NCBI GenBank assembly: GCA_002789895.1
Contig: PFUC01000090.1
Span: 15,469-41,195, forward strand
Length of the DNA stretch: 25,727 nucleotides
Origin: Candidatus Collierbacteria bacterium CG_4_9_14_3_um_filter_43_16
GTDB taxonomy: Bacteria; Patescibacteriota; Microgenomatia; UBA1400; MFAQ01
Direction: 5' to 3'
In this document: positions 22,065 to 25,727 of the stretch, piece after piece
Layout of the letters: each line of letters starts with the position of its first letter
How positions within the stretch are numbered: the first letter of the stretch is position 1
Position numbers and translations under genes: made by a program
Notes under the pieces: model-generated
What the model was told of the DNA's origin: nothing
Database searches by the model: none
Seen by the model: the letters and a program-made list of their open reading frames with translations, nothing else

Positions 22065-22556
22065 TCAATCAAACAGATAAACACCTCTCCCAGTTGTGGC
22101 GACGAGATCAAATTTCTCTGAAGTACGCTTGAGTTCATCAAAGCCCGGCACGGTTGGTTTGTGAGTAAATACCTGTGGGCCCATACTATTCTCATCCATT
22201 GGTGGGTTAACAATTACAGCTTCAACGCCTGGCTCAAGAGTACCAAAATGAACATTGTGTACATCGGGGTTGTATCGAACCACATCTCCCACGTTGTAGT
22301 GACTTGTATCAAAAGAACAAAACATCAGGTGCTTTAACATCCATTTAAGTGATTCCCCTAGGGTTTCGAGCGCCAAAGTAGCATTCGCCTTGAAATCTGG
22401 ATCGTCAGAGGTGACTCTCAAATACATCAGAGCAGCAATACGAATGTTTATTTGACCGGCGGTCTCACGTATCCTCATTCCCTCGGCCTCAGAAAATTTA
22501 CTTTCGGGCTGTTGATCCTCTTTTGAACCTTTCTTCCAATTAAAGATGCTTTCCAT
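22065..22556 (-). CDS. Protein of unknown function, 163 aa
   Basis: The ATG at 22556 (MESIFNWKKGSK) is preceded by TATAAT at 6 nt, which supports it over the TTG at 22571. The first ~35 residues are polar and charged. A helical segment (residues 35-85, with ALMYLRVTSDDPDFKANATLA and LKWMLKHLMFC) is followed by a beta-rich part (VGDVVRYNPDVHNVHFGTLEPG, EAVIVNPP) ending in RGVYLFD. No catalytic motif, signal peptide or membrane segment is obvious. It follows the HD hydrolase gene, whose end carries its promoter. I recognise no family. Confidence 0.7.
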   Translation of the reverse strand: MESIFNWKKGSKEDQQPESKFSEAEGMRIRETAGQINIRIAALMYLRVTSDDPDFKANATLALETLGESLKWMLKHLMFCSFDTSHYNVGDVVRYNPDVHNVHFGTLEPGVEAVIVNPPMDENSMGPQVFTHKPTVPGFDELKRTSEKFDLVATTGRGVYLFD

Positions 22557-22571
22557 ATCAAGATTATACAA

Positions 22572-23159
22572 CTATAAACCCAAGTCCTGGGAAACAGATT
22601 GCATGGAGGTGAAACAAAGGTCGACGAATTTTTCGAGGGGCAAGTCAAGACCTTCTGGTTTCTCGCACATAGCGACCTCGTCGCGGCGGGTGCCGGCGGC
22701 GAACTTGGGCTCTTTGAGAAAGCGTTTGAGGACAGAGCTAACCTTGACGTCCGCTAGCTTACGGCTTGGATAAACGTAAGCGACGGCCATAATGAGGCCG
22801 GTGAGAGAGTCGGCACAAAAAATGGACCAGTCGGCTTTGGTCACTGGTTTGACGCCAGTCAACTCGGGAGCGTGGGTAAGGATTATGTGATGAACAGAGT
22901 CGGAAAGCTCCAGATCATATTTAGCGAGAGCTTCTTTGGTGTGGGAAGGGTGACCTGCTTTGAAGGGTTCGGAGTAGTCGATGTCGTGAATCAGTCCGGC
23001 CAGAAGCCACTCTTCTTTTGAAGGTTCATCTGCACCGAGTAATTTGTTTTCGGAGAAATAGTCGTAAAGACCACCCATACAAGCTTGAAGTGCGAGTGAA
23101 TGGGTGTAGATTTTTTTGTCCAATTGGGTCTTAACTGCCTCAAGATATTTTTGTTCCAT
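22572..23159 (-). CDS. HD-domain hydrolase
   Basis: 195 residues with HD-superfamily ligands: His20 (KIYTHSLA), H58-D59 (AGLIHDIDYSEP), His90/His96 (VHHIILTHAPEL) and Asp117 (FCADSLTGL). The HDIDY and CADSLTGL patterns are typical of small stand-alone HDIG-like proteins in bacterial genomes with no defined substrate. No signal peptide or second domain. TATAAT is 8 nt before the ATG and shares six of its eight bases with the -10 of the divergent DUF2207 gene. Confidence 0.88.
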   Translation of the reverse strand: MEQKYLEAVKTQLDKKIYTHSLALQACMGGLYDYFSENKLLGADEPSKEEWLLAGLIHDIDYSEPFKAGHPSHTKEALAKYDLELSDSVHHIILTHAPELTGVKPVTKADWSIFCADSLTGLIMAVAYVYPSRKLADVKVSSVLKRFLKEPKFAAGTRRDEVAMCEKPEGLDLPLEKFVDLCFTSMQSVSQDLGL

Positions 23160-23167
23160 GTGTTTGA

Positions 23168-23175
23168 ATTATACT
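23168..23175. promoter_or_regulatory. Overlapping divergent -10 elements
   Basis: The eight bases ATTATACT read TATAAT on the minus strand (23173-23168, 8 nt before the HD ATG) and TATACT on the plus strand (23170-23175, 7 nt before the DUF2207 ATG). Polymerase could occupy only one at a time. Confidence 0.6.
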
Positions 23176-23182
23176 AGTAGTT

Positions 23183-24952
23183 ATGAAGAGATTTATACTC
23201 GCCGGTTTGTTCTTTTTTCTGTCGGCAGGTTTGGTACAGGGCGCCGAGATGATACCGGTGGGCAGAAGTATCGAAGAAATTACCCGCTTTGAATCTCATA
23301 TCACCATCAATCAGGACACCTCGCTCTCCATCGAGGAAACGATCAATTACTTTACTCCGGTAGATAAGCATGGAATTTACCGCTATATCCCCGAGAAGTA
23401 CAGGCGAGAAGGACTGGTATATTCCAATCCAATTTCCGAAATTTCCGTAACCGATACGGAAGGCAATCCGATGCCTTTTTCCACTACGAGGGAGAAGGGA
23501 AACTTGACTTTAAAGATTGGGGACCCGAATAAGACATTTGCCGGAAGACGTATTTACAGCATTTCCTACAAAGTCGGCTACGCCATTCTAAGACAAAAAG
23601 ATTTCGACGAACTTTATTGGGATATTACCGGAGAGGGCTGGCAGTTTCCGGTGCTATCATCAACCGTGACGATCAGATCCCCTTTTGCCGCCGGTGGGGA
23701 AACAATTTGTTTTGTTGGGCCGGTGGGAAGCGTCTCTTCGGACTGTACCATAAGCCGAAAAGATAAGCTAATTAAAGTGGAGACCAGGGAAGAGATAAAT
23801 TACGGTGACAATTTTACCGTGGCCGTGAAGCTGAACCAGCAAAATAGTTTGATATTCCCTACCGCGACCGAAAAGCTGATCGACTTAATAAAAAATAATC
23901 TGTTTCTGGCTCTGACAGTTGTACCTGGTTTGCTGATGTTTTTTGTGTGGTATAAGAAGGGTAGAGATTTCCGCTTTGTGTCCCCCAATGTATTTAACCT
24001 GGACACTGATCAGCCTAAAGGACTGAGGCCCTTATTCGAGCCGATAAACACTCCGATGGTTTATGAACCTCTCAAGGATCTGACTCCGGGAGAAGCCGGA
24101 GCTATGCTGGATGAAAAAGTAGACAATCAAGACGTAGTGGCCGAAATTATAGATCTTGCTCGAAAGAAGTACTTAGGGATTGAGAGAGTAGAGAAGAAAG
24201 GTTTTTTGAAGTTTGGACACGATTACTTGCTGACTAAATTCAAAGATGGTCCGGGTGACTTGCCACCACAACAGAAGTATCTGATGGAGCATATCTTTAA
24301 CTCCAAAACCTCGGTGAAACTTAACGAACTAAAAGGGACCTTTTACATTCATATGACAAAGGTAAAAGAAATCATTAATGATCGACTAAGAGAGCAGAAG
24401 TTGTTCACTTCGAATCCGAATAATACACGTGGCATTTGGTTTATCGCTACGGTCTTGATGTGCTGTGCTGTCTTTGCGACAACTATAAATACAATGGCTT
24501 TCTTGGAGACGATTTGGACATTTGCGATATTTTTAGTTTCTGCCGTGACTGCAATAATATTTGCATGGAATATGCCCCAAAAAACTGCAGTTGGGACAAA
24601 CCTGGCTCTTCAGGTCAGGGGCCTGCGTGAAACAATACGTCTCGGAAAATGGAGGGAGGAGATAAAAGAAAAACATCTCTTTATAGAAGAAATACTTCCA
24701 TTTGCGATTGCTCTAGGTGTCATTGGTAAATTGACTAAGGATATGTCCGCTTTAGATATCAGACCGCCGAAATACCTAGAAGGTGGAAGGGGAATGAATA
24801 ATCTGGCGTGGTCCGGCTTTGTTTCCGACTTTAGTCATTCGGCCGCTTCGGGGCTTTCTTACAATCCATCATCTTCCTCGTCAGGAGGATCCGGATTTTC
24901 CGGAGGATCATCGGGAGGTGGTGGCGGTGGGGGTGGTGGCGGAAGCTGGTAG
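23183..24952 (+). CDS. DUF2207 membrane protein with Gly-rich tail
   Basis: 589 residues: signal peptide (1-20, ending QGAE), an extracytoplasmic DUF2207 domain (about 30-230) with DTSLSIEETINYFTP and KHGIYRYIPEKYR, a membrane helix (about 238-256), a cytoplasmic middle domain (NTPMVYEPLKDLTPGEAGAM, helical), two more helices (about 416-460), a further helical region and a C-terminal low-complexity SSSSGG...GGGSW tail, the usual end of this family. The family is common in CPR and other Gram-positives; its role is unknown, envelope-associated. The start at 23183 is 7 nt after TATACT. It ends 4 bp from the convergent greA stop, with no terminator between them. Confidence 0.93.
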   Translation: MKRFILAGLFFFLSAGLVQGAEMIPVGRSIEEITRFESHITINQDTSLSIEETINYFTPVDKHGIYRYIPEKYRREGLVYSNPISEISVTDTEGNPMPFSTTREKGNLTLKIGDPNKTFAGRRIYSISYKVGYAILRQKDFDELYWDITGEGWQFPVLSSTVTIRSPFAAGGETICFVGPVGSVSSDCTISRKDKLIKVETREEINYGDNFTVAVKLNQQNSLIFPTATEKLIDLIKNNLFLALTVVPGLLMFFVWYKKGRDFRFVSPNVFNLDTDQPKGLRPLFEPINTPMVYEPLKDLTPGEAGAMLDEKVDNQDVVAEIIDLARKKYLGIERVEKKGFLKFGHDYLLTKFKDGPGDLPPQQKYLMEHIFNSKTSVKLNELKGTFYIHMTKVKEIINDRLREQKLFTSNPNNTRGIWFIATVLMCCAVFATTINTMAFLETIWTFAIFLVSAVTAIIFAWNMPQKTAVGTNLALQVRGLRETIRLGKWREEIKEKHLFIEEILPFAIALGVIGKLTKDMSALDIRPPKYLEGGRGMNNLAWSGFVSDFSHSAASGLSYNPSSSSSGGSGFSGGSSGGGGGGGGGGSW

Positions 24953-24956
24953 AAAA

Positions 24957-25430
24957 TTACTTAACCGATTTGACAATGTAAGTGACCTTGCCGGCAGGAG
25001 CTTCGACCTCGACGTTGTCACCGACTTTTCGACCAAGAAGAGCTTTGCCCAGTGGGGACTCGTGAGAGATCTTTTTGGCGGCAGGATCGGCTTCCCATTC
25101 ACCGACAATCGAAAATTCATGCTGACTACCGTTGATACTGACCATGACAACACTACCGATACCAACTTCTTCCTCGCCGGACTTTTTAATATCAACGACG
25201 TTGACTCTGGTAATGATGTCTTTCAATTCTTCGATGCGGCCCTCAAGGGTGGCTAAATCTTCTCTAGAGGAGTGGTATTCTGCGTTCTCGGAGAGATCAC
25301 CAAACTCACGGGCTTTAGCCACGCGCTCAATGGCCTCCGGAAGACCGGTTGATTCTAGCTGTTTGAGTTCATCTACCAGCTGACGGTAACCAAGAGGCGT
25401 CATTTGAACTCGGTGAACTGTTTGTGTCAT
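24957..25430 (-). CDS. greA: Transcription elongation factor GreA
   Basis: 157 residues. The N-terminal coiled-coil hairpin carries AREFGDLSENAEYHSSREDL (about 39-58, the conserved tip whose acidic residues stimulate RNA polymerase cleavage) and LATLEGRIEEL; the C-terminal domain has VGIGSVVMV, ISHESPLGKALLGRKVGD and VEAPAGKVTYIV. It rescues backtracked polymerase. I chose the ATG at 25430 (MTQTVHRVQMTPLGY), which fits the family length and has TATAAA 6 nt upstream; the upstream in-frame extension to 25460 lies in the promoter. Confidence 0.96.
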   Translation of the reverse strand: MTQTVHRVQMTPLGYRQLVDELKQLESTGLPEAIERVAKAREFGDLSENAEYHSSREDLATLEGRIEELKDIITRVNVVDIKKSGEEEVGIGSVVMVSINGSQHEFSIVGEWEADPAAKKISHESPLGKALLGRKVGDNVEVEAPAGKVTYIVKSVK

Positions 25431-25640
25431 GTTGTTTTTATAATTTTTCGCTACGGTCAAAATATAAGGCTAATGAGGCTAAAAAAATACCAGTCCCTTA
25501 GTGATTCTTTTTGGGAACCGGCTAGACAGCAAACGGCTTATATCTTCTGTGTATTTTAAGCTACGTCGATGCTTTCTGTCAAGTATTTTGGGCGCTTTTA
25601 GGCTCGTTTAGCCTCAATAATCTGATACAATAGAGTCCAT
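25431..25640. other. Intergenic region between greA and tRNA-Glu
   Basis: About 210 bp without a convincing gene. It holds the greA promoter side and the tRNA promoter. TGAGGCTAAA (25474-25483) and TTTAGCCTCA (25607-25616) are perfect 10-nt inverted repeats 123 nt apart, and TTTAGGCT-CGTTT-AGCCT forms a local hairpin at the right end. No small RNA family is recognisable. Confidence 0.5.
25626..25631 (+). promoter_or_regulatory. Probable -10 of the tRNA-Glu gene
   Basis: TACAAT lies 9 nt before the first tRNA base, close to the spacing expected for transcription starting at or just before the tRNA. No clear -35. Confidence 0.45.
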
Positions 25641-25714
25641 GGCCCCGTCGTCTAGCGGTCCAGGACATTTGGTTCTCATCCAAAAGATCGCGGGTTCGAT
25701 TCCCGCCGGGGTCA
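25641..25714 (+). tRNA. tRNA-Glu (anticodon CTC)
   Basis: Cloverleaf assigned by eye: acceptor GGCCCCG with CGGGGTC (7 bp including one G-U), D arm GTC...GAC, anticodon stem TTTGG/CCAAA with loop TTCTCAT and anticodon CTC (25675-25677), five-nt variable loop, T arm GCGGG-TTCGATT-CCCGC. The discriminator is A followed by CCT, so the final A of CCA is not encoded. The opening bases and D arm match bacterial tRNA-Glu. It decodes GAG. Confidence 0.93.
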
Positions 25715-25727
25715 CCTTAAATAAATT

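Noticed and set aside
1..25727. CRISPR arrays, transposases, phage genes
   Set aside because: No spaced direct repeats and no integrase, transposase or structural phage protein seen in any frame.

Overview
The window looks like a chromosomal piece from a small-genome bacterium, most likely of the Candidate Phyla Radiation (Patescibacteria, perhaps Microgenomates-like). This is an inference, not a marker-based placement. It rests on tightly packed short genes, the mix of housekeeping genes (secA, serS, greA, nfo) with DUF2207 and Pro/Thr-rich envelope proteins, scarce Shine-Dalgarno sites, and palindromic elements sitting in frame inside genes. There are no phage, transposon or CRISPR genes. 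The first 1.2 kb is visibly more A/T-rich than the rest.

Layout. 1-1835: a truncated HExxH zinc peptidase (minus), preceded by a 61-codon gene with a strong ribosome binding site; an intrinsic terminator lies between the two. A divergent 60-codon membrane-peptide gene has its own promoter and terminator. 1985-8590 (mostly minus): endonuclease IV, a lipoprotein cyclophilin, a TPR protein, a small two-helix membrane protein (plus), a DUF4258-like protein, a short-chain dehydrogenase with a Pro-rich tail, a membrane trypsin-like protease, a small anchored protein and a small, possibly frameshifted gene. 8636-15515 (minus): an overlapping cassette of GT2, P-loop (deoxy)nucleoside-kinase-like protein, GT4, NDK-like protein, HD phosphohydrolase and NodU/TobZ-type carbamoyltransferase, then an ATPase-only Hsp70 homologue. 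A MESH1-like HD protein is divergent from it. 16109-23159 (minus): SecA, a spermidine-synthase-like protein, a D,D-carboxypeptidase, seryl-tRNA synthetase behind a T-box-like leader, a protein of unknown function and another HD hydrolase. 23183-25716: DUF2207 protein (plus), GreA (minus) and tRNA-Glu(CTC) (plus).

Most notable: (i) a structured serS leader with the T-box antiterminator architecture, a UGGC that matches a G73 tRNA, and a very short Stem I; (ii) about a dozen gene starts with a -10 hexamer only 6-9 nt before the ATG, which predicts widespread leaderless mRNAs, in contrast to the two peptide genes with good SD sites; (iii) the nucleotide/carbamoyl/glycosyl cassette, whose product I cannot name; (iv) the peptide gene, terminator and peptidase arrangement at the left edge; (v) three palindromic elements in frame within genes, including secA.

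How the genes may work together: many products act at the envelope (lipoprotein PPIase, membrane protease, carboxypeptidase, SecA, DUF2207, glycosyltransferases). The 8.6-16 kb cassette plausibly builds or decorates a carbamoylated surface glycan or nucleotide-linked metabolite. That reading comes from gene content only.
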